Shown here in pieces: positions 34,254 to 42,918 of a stretch of 64,000 nucleotides of DNA. The notes under the pieces were generated by a model that was given only the letters and a program-made list of their open reading frames with translations, ran no database searches and was not told the DNA's origin. The stretch is from JABFRZ01 sp964631945 (GTDB taxonomy: Bacteria > Planctomycetota > UBA1135 > GCA-002686595), in assembly GCA_964631945.1 (NCBI GenBank), contig CAZWAY010000010.1:1-64000 (forward strand), read 5' to 3'. Numbering within the stretch: position 1 is the first letter of the stretch; every line of letters begins with the position of its first letter. The position numbers and the translations under genes are program-made.

Positions 34254-34871
34254 GTGGCGCGACCCGAGGACTTGCGGCCCGACGAATTCCTCGCCCCACC
34301 CCCGGAGAGCGCCTCGATGGACCTCGTGCAGCGCATCCGCCAGGGCGATCGCGCGGCCTGGAACGAGCTCTACGAACGCTATCACGACCAGCTCCTGCTC
34401 GCGGTGCGCATGCGCCTCGGGTCGGGGCTGCGGCGTTTCCTGTCGAGCGAGGACATCTTCCAGAGCGTCGCGCTGGAGGCCTTCCGCGCGCTCGAGCAGT
34501 TCGAGTACCGCGGCGAGGGCAGCCTCGAACGCTACCTGCGCACGCTGGTGGTCAACAAGATCCGCGACCGCGCCGACACCTTCGGGGCCGAGAAGCGCAG
34601 CGGAGCCGTGCCGCTGGACGAGGGCCTGGCGGACTCGCTCGCCAGCGCCGGCCCGAGCTACCACGACGCCGAGCGCTACGAGCGCCTCGAGCGCGCGCTG
34701 AACGCGCTCCCGGCCGAGCAGCGCGAGCTGATCGTGCTGCGCAAGCTCGAGAACCTGTCGAGCCAGGAGGTCGCCGCGCGCCTGGGGATCGGCGACGAGG
34801 CCGCGCGCAAGGCCTTCTCGCGCGCCATGGCGCGCCTGACCACGCTGCTCGCGGCCCCCGGTGAGCCGTGA
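34254..34871 (+). CDS. ECF-type RNA polymerase sigma factor
   Basis: This 205-residue protein starts with a GTG. Region 2 appears as LVQRIRQGDRAAWNELYERY, followed by FLSSEDIFQSVALEAFRALE and FEYRGEGSLERYLRTLVVNK (the core- and -10-recognising part). Region 4 appears as ALNALPAEQRELIVLRKLEN followed by LSSQEVAARLGIGDEAARKA, a helix-turn-helix for the -35 element. It resembles the ECF sigma factors of planctomycetes that are encoded next to Ser/Thr kinases. The stop overlaps the start of the kinase gene, so the kinase probably controls it, which is inference from this well-known arrangement. Confidence 0.88.
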   Translation: MARPEDLRPDEFLAPPPESASMDLVQRIRQGDRAAWNELYERYHDQLLLAVRMRLGSGLRRFLSSEDIFQSVALEAFRALEQFEYRGEGSLERYLRTLVVNKIRDRADTFGAEKRSGAVPLDEGLADSLASAGPSYHDAERYERLERALNALPAEQRELIVLRKLENLSSQEVAARLGIGDEAARKAFSRAMARLTTLLAAPGEP

Positions 34872-36613
34872 TGGAGCGCGCGCGTCTCGAGGACTGGCTC
34901 AGCGAGTTCATCGAGCGCCGCGAGCGCGGCGAGGCACTCGCGCCCGAGGACTTCGCGCGCCTGCACCCCGCCGGCGGGCCGGAGCTGCTCGCGGCCCTGC
35001 GCGCGCTGGCCTCGACCGAGGCCCTGTTCCCCTCCGGCTCGCCCGACCTGCCCGCGCGCATCGGCCCCTACCGCATCCGCGGCGAGATCGGGCGCGGCGG
35101 CATGGGGCGCGTGTTCGAGGCCGAGCACCCCGCCCAGCCGGGCGCGACCATCGCGCTCAAGCTGCTGCACGTCTCGCTCGAGCACCAGCCGCGCGCGCTG
35201 GAGCGCTTCCGGCGCGAGGGCAAGGCGCTCGAGCGCATCGCGCACCCGGGCATCGTGCGCGTGCTCGAGGCCGGCCTGCTCGACAACCGCCCGTTCCTGG
35301 CGATGGAGAAGATCGCGGGCGCGAGCCTGGCGGACCTCGTGCGTCAGGCCCAGGCCCGCGGCGTCGCGCCGGGACGCGCGCCGGTCGAGGCGCTGGACCT
35401 GCCGGGCGAGGGCAGCGCGCTGGAGCGCGCCGTGCGCCTGGTCGCGCGCCTGGCGCGCGCGCTGGCGGCCGCGCACCGCGAGGGCGTGCTGCACCGCGAC
35501 GTGAACCCGCGCAACGTGCTGGTGCGCGCGGACGGCGAGCCGGTCGTGATCGACTTCGGCCTGATGCGCGCGAGCGGCGACCCGACCCTGACGGGCAGCG
35601 GCGACCTGCTGGGCACGCCGCAGTACATGGCGCCCGAGCAGGCGCGCGGCGAGCGCGTGGACGAACGCTCGGACGTCTTCGGACTGGGCACGGTGCTGTA
35701 CGAGCTGCTCACGCTCGCGCCCCCGCGCGCGGCCGAGGACACGCTGGCGCTCCTGCGCGCCGCCGGCAGCCGGCCGCTGCCCGACCCGCGTCGTCGCGCC
35801 GTGGGCGTGCCGCGCGAGCTCGCGCTGGTGGTCGCGCGCGCCACGGCCTTCTTCCCGCGCTGGCGCACGCCCTCGTGCGCGGCCCTGGCGGCGGACCTGG
35901 AGCGCTTCCTGGAGGGCGAGCCGATCCGCGCGCGGCCGCTGGGAGCGCTGGTGCGCGCGCTCGAGTTCGCCCAGGGCCACCGGCGCGCGGTCGCGGGCCT
36001 CGCCCTCGCCGGCCTGTCGTGCGCGGTGGTCGCGCTGGCCTGGCGCGCGCGGCGTGACGAGGATCCGCACCAGCGCCTCGCGCGCGGCACGACCACCGTC
36101 GTCCTGCCCTGGCTCGAGGGCGACCTGGCCGGCGCACGCGCGGCCCTGGCGCGCTACGTCGACGAGAACGACCCGGCCCCGTTCCGCGAGTTCCTGGAGG
36201 CGCTGGCCGGCGACGACCTGACGCACGACGCACGCGACCCGGCCGCGCGCTCGATGCTGGAGGGCGAACGCCTGCGGCGCGCGGGCAAGCCGCGCGAGGC
36301 CCTGGCGCGCTTCGCGACGGCCTGGGACCTGGCCCCGAACTATCCCATGGTCGTGCTGCTGCAGGGCCTGGCGGCGCTCGAGGCCGGCGCCCCGGACAAG
36401 GCGCGCGGCGCGCTCGAGGCCTCGGCCGCGTCCTTCGGCTCCTCGAAGCGGATGCACCGCGCCCTGGCCGAGACCTACGAGCAGCTCGGGCTGCACGCCG
36501 ACGCGCTGCGCGCGCTCAACGCCGCGCTGGCGCTCGCACCCGGGGATCCCGAGCTGCTCGCCAGGCTCGCACGCGTGCAGGCGACGCTGGAGGAAGGGTC
36601 GGCGGCGCGCTAG
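34868..36613 (+). CDS. Membrane Ser/Thr protein kinase with TPR end
   Basis: About 580 residues, starting at GTG 34868 or ATG 34871, both overlapping the sigma factor stop. An N-terminal helical part is followed by a Hanks-type kinase. It has the Gly loop GEIGRGGMGRVFEAE, Lys97 in ATIALKLL, catalytic loop HRDVNPRNVLV (residues 208-218 from the ATG), DFG at 228-230, and GTPQYMAPEQARGERVDERS. The catalytic-loop Lys of HRDLKPxN is Asn here. One TM helix near residue 385 (VAGLALAGLSCAVVALA) divides it from a C-terminal TPR-like region. The layout suggests a membrane receptor-like kinase that regulates the co-encoded sigma factor. Confidence 0.88.
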   Translation: MMERARLEDWLSEFIERRERGEALAPEDFARLHPAGGPELLAALRALASTEALFPSGSPDLPARIGPYRIRGEIGRGGMGRVFEAEHPAQPGATIALKLLHVSLEHQPRALERFRREGKALERIAHPGIVRVLEAGLLDNRPFLAMEKIAGASLADLVRQAQARGVAPGRAPVEALDLPGEGSALERAVRLVARLARALAAAHREGVLHRDVNPRNVLVRADGEPVVIDFGLMRASGDPTLTGSGDLLGTPQYMAPEQARGERVDERSDVFGLGTVLYELLTLAPPRAAEDTLALLRAAGSRPLPDPRRRAVGVPRELALVVARATAFFPRWRTPSCAALAADLERFLEGEPIRARPLGALVRALEFAQGHRRAVAGLALAGLSCAVVALAWRARRDEDPHQRLARGTTTVVLPWLEGDLAGARAALARYVDENDPAPFREFLEALAGDDLTHDARDPAARSMLEGERLRRAGKPREALARFATAWDLAPNYPMVVLLQGLAALEAGAPDKARGALEASAASFGSSKRMHRALAETYEQLGLHADALRALNAALALAPGDPELLARLARVQATLEEGSAAR

Positions 36614-36674
36614 GCGTGTACGAGATCCGCAGCCCGGCGGCACCGCGGATGTCCGAGGCTATCTTGGCGGGCCC

Positions 36675-37967
36675 ATGACCCCGACCCTCCTGCTCGCGTT
36701 CGCGCTCTCTTCCCTCCCGCAAGCCCCCTTCGCCGACTGGCCGCAGTTCGGCGGGCCGACGCGCGACAACCGCGCGCCCGCGCTGGCCACGAAGTTCGAG
36801 TGGGGCGCGGAGGGGCCGAAGGTGCTGTGGCGCGCGCCCACCGGGCCCGGCTTCGGCGGTCCGGCGGTGCAGGGCGGCGAGGTGTTCCTGTTCGACTGCG
36901 AGCTGGGCGAGTCGGACGTGCTGCGCGTGTTCGCGCTCGACGGCGGAGCCGAGCTGTGGAGCCAGGCCTACGAGGCCAAGGGGCGCCTGCAGTTCCCCGG
37001 CTCGCGCTCGGTGCCGGCCGTGACGGCGGATGCGGTCTTCACCTCGGGCGGCTTCGGGCACGCGGCCTGCTTCGATCGCAAGACGCACGAGGTGCGCTGG
37101 ATGGAGCACATGGCCGAGACCTATGGCGGCGAGGAACCGATGTTCGGATGGTCCAACTCGCCGCTGCTGGTGGACGACCTGGTCGTCTACGCCGTGCTCG
37201 GCGAGGAGGTCGGGCTGGTCGCCTTCGAGCAGAAGACGGGCGAGGAACGCTGGGTGACCGAGAAGGTCGGCTACAGCCACTCCACGCCCGCGCTGGTCGA
37301 GCTGAACGGCAAGCGGCAGATCCTGTTCCTCTCGACCGAGTACCTGGGCTCGGGCCAGGACGAGGCCGCGCCGACGACGCTCACGAGCTTCGACCCGGCC
37401 AGCGGCAAGCGCCTGTGGAAGCACACCCTCACGCTGACGCGCTTCCCCATCCCGGCGCCGGTGCAGATCGACGACCAGCGCCTGTTCCTGACGGGCGGAT
37501 ACCGCGGCGGGTCGACGCTGCTGCGCGTGGACGCCAAGCAGGAGCCGCTCGCATTCCAGGAGCTGTTCCACTGCGAGCGCGGCGCGCAGGTCCACCTGCC
37601 CCTGCGCTCGGGCGAGTACGTGTACATGCTCGTGAACGAGAACGCGAACGAGCCGCGCAACCAGCGCGCCGAGGGCGGCCTGATGTGCATCGGACTCGAC
37701 GGCAAGGAGGTCTGGCGCACGGGTGACCAGCCCTACTTCGGACGCGGCAACGCGCTGCTCGCGGGCGAGTACCTGCTGATCCAGGACGGCTACGACGGCA
37801 CGCTGCGCGTCGTGCGCGCCAGCCCCAAGGGCTACGAGCCGGTGGCCGAGGCCAAGCTGTTCGGCGAGCCGAGCACGCGCGACGGCCAGATGTGGGCTCC
37901 GATGGCGCTGGCCGGAAACCGTCTGCTGCTGCGCAGCCAGGAGGAGCTCCTGTGCGTGGGCCTGTGA
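36675..37967 (+). CDS. Secreted PQQ-type beta-propeller protein
   Basis: This encodes 430 residues with a signal peptide (MTPTLLLAFALSSLPQA). It has the WPQFGGPTRDN start shared by PQQ-like propeller proteins common in planctomycetes. Blades show Trp-docking phrases such as RVFALDGGAELWSQAYEAKG, AACFDRKTHEVRWMEH, VAFEQKTGEERWVTEKVG and SFDPASGKRLWKHTL. Catalytic residues of PQQ dehydrogenases are not evident, so it is likely a binding or scaffold propeller. A related protein is encoded at 53833-55077. It is separated by 61 bases from the kinase gene. Confidence 0.8.
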   Translation: MTPTLLLAFALSSLPQAPFADWPQFGGPTRDNRAPALATKFEWGAEGPKVLWRAPTGPGFGGPAVQGGEVFLFDCELGESDVLRVFALDGGAELWSQAYEAKGRLQFPGSRSVPAVTADAVFTSGGFGHAACFDRKTHEVRWMEHMAETYGGEEPMFGWSNSPLLVDDLVVYAVLGEEVGLVAFEQKTGEERWVTEKVGYSHSTPALVELNGKRQILFLSTEYLGSGQDEAAPTTLTSFDPASGKRLWKHTLTLTRFPIPAPVQIDDQRLFLTGGYRGGSTLLRVDAKQEPLAFQELFHCERGAQVHLPLRSGEYVYMLVNENANEPRNQRAEGGLMCIGLDGKEVWRTGDQPYFGRGNALLAGEYLLIQDGYDGTLRVVRASPKGYEPVAEAKLFGEPSTRDGQMWAPMALAGNRLLLRSQEELLCVGL

Positions 37968-38045
37968 ACCCGCCCGCGACCGGCTAGGGCCCGGCTGGCG
38001 GCTGCAAGCGCGCGCGCGGACTTCCCAACAAGGGCGTCCCCCGCC

Positions 38046-38963
38046 ATGAAGCTCCTCGCGCGCGCCCTCACCTGGCTGTCCCTGTTGTCGCTGCTCGGCC
38101 TGCTCGCCCTGGGGGTGCACGCCTGGTCCGTGTGGTCGCCGGGCGCGCCGAGCTATCTCCTGGCGGCCGAGCGGCCGTTGCCCGAGCGCCTCCGCGATGG
38201 GGCCGAGCACGACCGCGTGCGGGCCGAGCACCCCGAGCCCTACGTGCTGGAGCTCGAGCGCGCGCCGGGCGCGCTGCTCTACTACGGCGCGCACCACGCC
38301 GACGACCCCGCCGATCCCCAGCTGGCCGACATCGCCGCGCGCTGGAGCGAGTTCCGTCCCACGGTGGCGCTGTGCGAGGGGCGCGCGCGCGGCTACCTGC
38401 TCGGACCGCTGTTCCCGCGCTTCGTCGGGCTGCCCGAGGCGGCGCGGGTGCACGAGCTCGCACGCGCGCACGGCGTGCCGCTGTTCTCGCTCGAGCCCGA
38501 CTACGCGGCCGAGGTGTTCGCGCTGCTCGGACGCTTCGAGCCGGCCGATGTCGCGCTGTTCTTCACGCTGCGCGTGTACTGGTCCGAGTCGGCCGGCCGC
38601 GCCGACGAGGGCCTGGCCGAGGAGCTGCGCGCGAAGCGCTGCGACGTCGACGGCCTGCGCAGCGCGCTGCCCGACCTCGCGGCGATGGACGTCGCCTGGC
38701 GGCGCAGCGTGCCGGCCGGGGACTGGCGCGCCTGGCCGGCCGGGGGCCCGAGCGGTGGGATGCCGGGCGTGCTGCGCGAGATCGAGCTGGCCTCGATCAC
38801 CCAGCGCGGCCAGCACATGGCGCGCGTCCTGATCGAGCTGGTCGAGCGCGGCGAGCGCGTCCTGGCCGTGGTCGGAAGCGGCCACGTCATCCGCCAGGAA
38901 TGGGCCCTGCGCGCCGCGCTCGGTGCCGAGCCGGCCCGCGACCAGCCGGCGCCGAGGCGCTGA
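38046..38963 (+). CDS. Tiki/TraB/ChaN-superfamily-like protein
   Basis: This 305-residue protein has an N-terminal TM segment (LTWLSLLSLLGLLALGVHAW). The body resembles the Tiki/TraB/ChaN superfamily: a GAHHADDPADPQ motif near the first strand and VALCEGRARGYLLGP. LFSLEPDYAAEVFALLGRFE and a closing RVLAVVGSGHVIRQEWALR follow, where the last His is the counterpart of the conserved late motif. Members include metalloproteases and haem-binding proteins; the function here is open. The identification is by motif pattern only. Confidence 0.55.
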   Translation: MKLLARALTWLSLLSLLGLLALGVHAWSVWSPGAPSYLLAAERPLPERLRDGAEHDRVRAEHPEPYVLELERAPGALLYYGAHHADDPADPQLADIAARWSEFRPTVALCEGRARGYLLGPLFPRFVGLPEAARVHELARAHGVPLFSLEPDYAAEVFALLGRFEPADVALFFTLRVYWSESAGRADEGLAEELRAKRCDVDGLRSALPDLAAMDVAWRRSVPAGDWRAWPAGGPSGGMPGVLREIELASITQRGQHMARVLIELVERGERVLAVVGSGHVIRQEWALRAALGAEPARDQPAPRR

Positions 38964-39029
38964 CCCTGGCCGGCCAGCAGCGCCGCCGCGCGCGTCCGGG
39001 ATCCCGGCCAGACGCTATAAGTAGGGCGC

Positions 39030-41081
39030 GTGGACGAGCGGACCGTGGTGGAGCCCGCCGAGGCGGCGCGGTCGGAGCTCGGCACCCCCGGCAGCCTCTG
39101 GATCGTGGCGGTGCTCGTGGTGGGTGCCTTCGCCCCGGTGCTCACGGCGGGCTTCCTGATGCTCGACGACGGGCAGAACTTCGCCTTCAACCTGAGCTTC
39201 CGCGGGTTCTCGGCCCAGCACCTCGGGTGGATGTTCACGACTCCCCACATGGGGAACTACCAGCCGCTCTCGTGGCTGAGCCACGCGCTCGACTACGAAC
39301 TGTGGGGCCTGGACGGGGCGCGCTTCCACCAGGCGAGCGTCGTCTGGCACGTCCTGGTCGCGGGGTTCTTCCTGCTCGCCGCTGGCGAGATCTACGCGCG
39401 CGCCTCCGGCCTGGGCCGCGCGCCGGACGGCCGCCCCACGCGGCGCGCGCGCCTGGCGGCGCTGTTCGCGACGCTCGTGTTCGCGATCCACCCGTTGCGC
39501 GGCGAATCGGTGGCCTGGCTTTCGGGACGGAACGACGTCATCGCGGGGCTGTTCTTCGTGCTGTCGATGCTGGCCTGGTTGCGCTACACGCGCGTGCCGC
39601 TCGAAAGCGCGGCCCCGGCGCGCCCACCCCGCGTGCGCGGCCTGGCCCTGGCGGCGCTGCTGGCGGCGCTCGCCACGGTGCTGGGGCGGCTCGCGTTCGA
39701 TCTGCGGCCCGGCGAGCCGCTGGGGCTCGTGTCGCACTCCGCGTTGCTGCTCGTTCCCGCCGGTGTCGCCCTGATCGCGGCCCTGGCGCTCGTCCCGCGC
39801 GCGCTGGGCGCGGACCGCGCGGGCCGGCTGGCCTACGCGCTCGCGGGACTCGCGGCCGGCCTGTCGCTGCTCGGCAAGGCCTACGGCGTCGTGCTGCCCG
39901 CGCTGCTGCTGGTGCTCGACGTCTGGCCGTTCGGACGATTGGAGCGCACGCGGGCGGCGCTGGGAGCGCGCGCCGGAACGCGGAAGGCCGCCGCGCTGCT
40001 GGTGGCCGAGAAGCTCCCGTTCCTGGCGCTGTCGCTCGTCGTCGCGCCGATCACGCTGTGGTCCAAGGCCGGCGGCGACCTGCGCAGCCTGAGCGAGCAC
40101 TCCATCCTCGAGCGCATCTGGCAGGCCTTCTACGGGCTCGCCTTCTACGTGCGCAAGACGCTCGTGCCGAGCGGGCTCTCGCCGATGGTCGACCTGCCGG
40201 CGGAGATCCGCCTGGGCGAGCCGCGCTTCCTGTTCTCGTTCCTGGCGGTGGTCGCGCTCACGCTGCTGCTGGTGCGCTTCCGCCGGCGCGCGCCGGGCGC
40301 GCTGGTCGTGGGGCTGGCCTACGCGATCCTGATCGCGCCCGCGCTCGGGGCGTTGCAGGCGGGAGCGCAGCTGGTCGCGGATCGCTACAGCTACTTCGCC
40401 TCGATGGCGCTCGCGCTCGGGATCGGCGGGCTGTGGCTGGGCGCCGGGCGGCGCGGGCCGCTCGTCCAGCAGCTGGCGGGGATCGGCGCGGTGGCCGCGG
40501 TGCTCGCCTCCGGCGTCGCCACCTGGAAGAACGCCGCGCTGTGGGCCGACCCGGTGGCGCTGTTCGAGCACGGCATCGCCGCGACCGGCAGCCCACGCCT
40601 GATGACCAACCTGGCCATGACCTACAACGAGGCGGCGGCCAGCGACGAGCAGCGGCGCGCCGAGTACCTGGGGCGTGCGCTGGCGTGGTCGCAGCGCGCC
40701 GTGGACACGGCCGAGGCGCTGCAGGTCTCGGAGCCGCTCTACCGCCTGCACCGCGGGACGATCCTGCACAACCTCGGGCGCGAGCCCGAGGCCGTGGCCG
40801 ACCTGGCCTGGTTCGTCGAGCGTGCTCCGACCAGCGTCGAGGGCCACCTGAACCTCGCGTTCGCGCTCGCGCGCAACGGCCAGGCGGCGCCGGCCGTCGC
40901 GGCCTTCGAGCGCTGCGTGGAGCTCGCCCCGACCCTCGAATCCGCCTGGCGCGGCCTCGGGGCCGCGCAGGAGGCCGCGGGCGACCCGGAACGCGCCGTC
41001 GCGAGCTACCGGCGCGCGCTCGAGCTCGCGCCCGGGAACCGCAGCGTGGAAGCGCGCCTCGGGGTCCTGGAAGCGCGCTAG
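39030..41081 (+). CDS. TMTC-like GT-C membrane transferase with TPR tail
   Basis: This encodes 683 residues with about ten TM helices in the first 500. The first loop contains LDDGQNFAFNLSF and NYQPLSWLSHALDYELWGLD with the following FHQASVVWHV. A later ADRYSYFASMAL motif is characteristic of TMTC/DUF1736-type GT-C proteins, related to O-mannosyltransferases. The C-terminal 170 residues are tetratricopeptide units (GHLNLAFALARNGQAAPAVA, then SAWRGLGAAQEAAGDPERAV). Such proteins are predicted to glycosylate exported proteins from a lipid-linked sugar. It converges on the next gene with stops overlapping in CTAG. Confidence 0.8.
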   Translation: MDERTVVEPAEAARSELGTPGSLWIVAVLVVGAFAPVLTAGFLMLDDGQNFAFNLSFRGFSAQHLGWMFTTPHMGNYQPLSWLSHALDYELWGLDGARFHQASVVWHVLVAGFFLLAAGEIYARASGLGRAPDGRPTRRARLAALFATLVFAIHPLRGESVAWLSGRNDVIAGLFFVLSMLAWLRYTRVPLESAAPARPPRVRGLALAALLAALATVLGRLAFDLRPGEPLGLVSHSALLLVPAGVALIAALALVPRALGADRAGRLAYALAGLAAGLSLLGKAYGVVLPALLLVLDVWPFGRLERTRAALGARAGTRKAAALLVAEKLPFLALSLVVAPITLWSKAGGDLRSLSEHSILERIWQAFYGLAFYVRKTLVPSGLSPMVDLPAEIRLGEPRFLFSFLAVVALTLLLVRFRRRAPGALVVGLAYAILIAPALGALQAGAQLVADRYSYFASMALALGIGGLWLGAGRRGPLVQQLAGIGAVAAVLASGVATWKNAALWADPVALFEHGIAATGSPRLMTNLAMTYNEAAASDEQRRAEYLGRALAWSQRAVDTAEALQVSEPLYRLHRGTILHNLGREPEAVADLAWFVERAPTSVEGHLNLAFALARNGQAAPAVAAFERCVELAPTLESAWRGLGAAQEAAGDPERAVASYRRALELAPGNRSVEARLGVLEAR

Positions 41082-41647
41082 CGCTTCGCGTTGCGGGCCA
41101 CGTAGTCGCGCGCCTTGGCCTCGTACTCGGCGGTCTTGAGCCCGATCGTCCTGGCCTCGGCCACGGCCGCGTCGAGCGCGAGGCCGCCGTCGAGCACGCG
41201 CCAGGGGATCCACACGGCGCCGACGCGATTGGCCGAGGCGCAGTGCAGAAGGATCGGACGCTCGGCCGTGTTCAGCAGCGTGCGCGAGCGCGCGAAGACC
41301 TCGTCGCTCAGCTCCTCGGCGCCGTTCCAGGGCAGGTGCACGTAGGCGAGGCCGAGGGCCGTGACCGCCGCCTGCTCGTCGAAGTCGGGTTGCTCCTTGG
41401 CCGTGCGCAGGTTGATCACCGTCTTCACGCCGCCGGCCTTGGCCTGCTCGAAGTCGCTGGCGGAGGGCTGGCTCGCGAGGAACACGCCGTCGAGCGTGTG
41501 CAGGCGCGCGATGCTGCCGCACGAGTACGGTTCGAGCGTTTCGGTCGCCTGGACCCGGGCACCGGCGTCCTTGGCCTCGGACGCCCGGTCCGAGGTGCAG
41601 GCCGGGAGGAGCGGGAGCAGGGACAGGAGCGCGATTCGGAGCTTCAT
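41078..41647 (-). CDS. Protein-phosphatase-like lipoprotein (DUF442/BLH-type)
   Basis: This 189-residue protein has a lipobox LLPAC (Cys17). The domain shows the cysteine phosphatase P-loop HCASANRVGAVW with Cys136 and Arg141, an upstream KTVINLRTAKEQPDFDEQ strand, and AYVHLPWNG where the general acid loop usually lies. The C-X4-R spacing matches the DUF442/beta-lactamase-hydrolase-like group and not classical tyrosine phosphatases. Export as a lipoprotein is unusual for protein phosphatases but common in this family. The substrate is unknown. Confidence 0.7.
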   Translation of the reverse strand: MKLRIALLSLLPLLPACTSDRASEAKDAGARVQATETLEPYSCGSIARLHTLDGVFLASQPSASDFEQAKAGGVKTVINLRTAKEQPDFDEQAAVTALGLAYVHLPWNGAEELSDEVFARSRTLLNTAERPILLHCASANRVGAVWIPWRVLDGGLALDAAVAEARTIGLKTAEYEAKARDYVARNAKR

Positions 41648-41739
41648 GCCCCCTTTCTACGCTCTGGAGCGCGGGTCCGCCCTACGCAGGGCGGCGCAGT
41701 CCCCCCACCCTCCTGGACGGGCTGCTTGGACGGGGGACT

Positions 41740-42240
41740 CTAGCCCGCGCGCGCGAGGGAAGGCTCGGGCTCGGCGCGGCTGCGCAGGACGGAGCGCAGG
41801 GGCGTCAGCACGCCGCGCCCCTCGCTCGCCGCCGCGAGTTCGCGCCGGTCGGACTCGAGCGTGCGCTCGCGCGCGAGGGCGGCTCGGACGGCCGCGATCA
41901 CCTCGGCCACGCGCACGCTGCCGGAGAAGCGCGCCACCACCTCGCCGGCGGAGAACACCAGCACGGTCGGGATGACCTCGAGCCCGAAGCGCACCGCCAG
42001 CTCGCGGTTCGCGCCGGTCTCGAGCACGGCGCCGTTCACGCGCTCGCCGAACTCGCGCAGGAGCTCCTGCCAGCCCTCGGCCGAGAGCCCGCGCCAGGGC
42101 CTGTCCCACCCGGCGAAGTGGCTCTCGACCACGACCGGCTCGCGCGCGCGGTGGAGCAGCGCCGGGAGGTCCCGGTCGCCGAGCGCGCGCGGCGCGAGCT
42201 CGGGGGCGAGGGTGGAGGGCGTGGAGAGCATGGCTTGCAT
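41740..42240 (-). CDS. Thioredoxin-fold protein lacking the CxxC motif
   Basis: About 166 residues from the ATG at 42240 (or 42231, both with purine-rich boxes upstream). The fold is recognised from VVVESHFAGWDRPWRG at the place of the thioredoxin active-site strand, then NRELAVRFGLEVIPTVLVFS with the cis-proline segment IPT, then a final strand and helix (EVVARFSGSVRVAEVIAAVR). Where thioredoxin has WCGPC there is GWDRPWRG, so both redox cysteines are missing and disulfide chemistry is unlikely. It may be a binding or chaperone-like member. The last 40 residues are charged and low in complexity. It is divergent from the Nudix gene. Confidence 0.7.
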   Translation of the reverse strand: MQAMLSTPSTLAPELAPRALGDRDLPALLHRAREPVVVESHFAGWDRPWRGLSAEGWQELLREFGERVNGAVLETGANRELAVRFGLEVIPTVLVFSAGEVVARFSGSVRVAEVIAAVRAALARERTLESDRRELAAASEGRGVLTPLRSVLRSRAEPEPSLARAG

Positions 42241-42313
42241 CCTTCGCCCCCTTGGATGCTCGGCCGCGGCGGGGGTTTCGCTTTGTGGCACGCCAGTCCA
42301 GACTCGCGGCACG

Positions 42314-42892
42314 ATGGACCCCGCCGAGCTCGCGCGGCGCCTGGCGGCGCAGGGAGGGGCATCCGAGCCGGACCCGGCAGCCGCGGCCCGGCGCGCGGCG
42401 GTGGCGATCCTGCTCCGGAACCGTGGCGCAGGAGCCGAGGTCCTGCTCCTGCGCCGCGCCGAGCGCGCGGGCGACCGCTGGTCGGGCCAGATCGGGCTCC
42501 CGGGCGGCCACGCCGAGGCCGCCGACCCGGACCTGCTCGCGACCGCCGTGCGCGAGGCGCACGAGGAGGTCGGGCTGGACCTCGCGCGCGAGGCCGAGCT
42601 CGTGGGCCAGCTGCGCGCGGTCCAGGCCAAGGCGCGGGGCGTGCTGCTGCCGATGTGGATCACGCCCTTCGTGTTCTGCTCGCGCGCCGAGCTCGCCCCG
42701 CGCCCCGGTCCGGAAGCGGTCGAGGTCTTCTGGTTCCCGCTCGGCCGCGCCCGCGCCGGCGAGCTCGCCTGGACGCACCGCTACCGGCGCGAGGACGAGG
42801 AGCGCGTCCTGCCGGCCTGGCGCTTCGAGGAGCGCGTGGTGTGGGGGCTGACCTACGAGATCCTGTCGGCCTTCGCGCGGATCGGACTCTGA
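42314..42892 (+). CDS. Nudix hydrolase, CoA-pyrophosphatase-like
   Basis: This 192-residue protein has the Nudix box in PGGHAEAADPDLLATAV followed by REAHEEVGLD, which supplies the metal-binding glutamates. The preceding LLLRRAERAGDRWSGQIGLP resembles the NuDiX CoA diphosphatase (NudL-like) group, where SGQIxLPGG is typical. Such enzymes cleave CoA or its oxidised form to phosphopantetheine and adenosine 3',5'-bisphosphate. The ATG at 42314 is chosen because the upstream frame overlaps the divergent thioredoxin-fold gene. Other nucleoside diphosphate substrates are possible. Confidence 0.78.
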   Translation: MDPAELARRLAAQGGASEPDPAAAARRAAVAILLRNRGAGAEVLLLRRAERAGDRWSGQIGLPGGHAEAADPDLLATAVREAHEEVGLDLAREAELVGQLRAVQAKARGVLLPMWITPFVFCSRAELAPRPGPEAVEVFWFPLGRARAGELAWTHRYRREDEERVLPAWRFEERVVWGLTYEILSAFARIGL

Positions 42893-42918
42893 GGCGCGCC
42901 GCGAGTAGACTGCCCACG

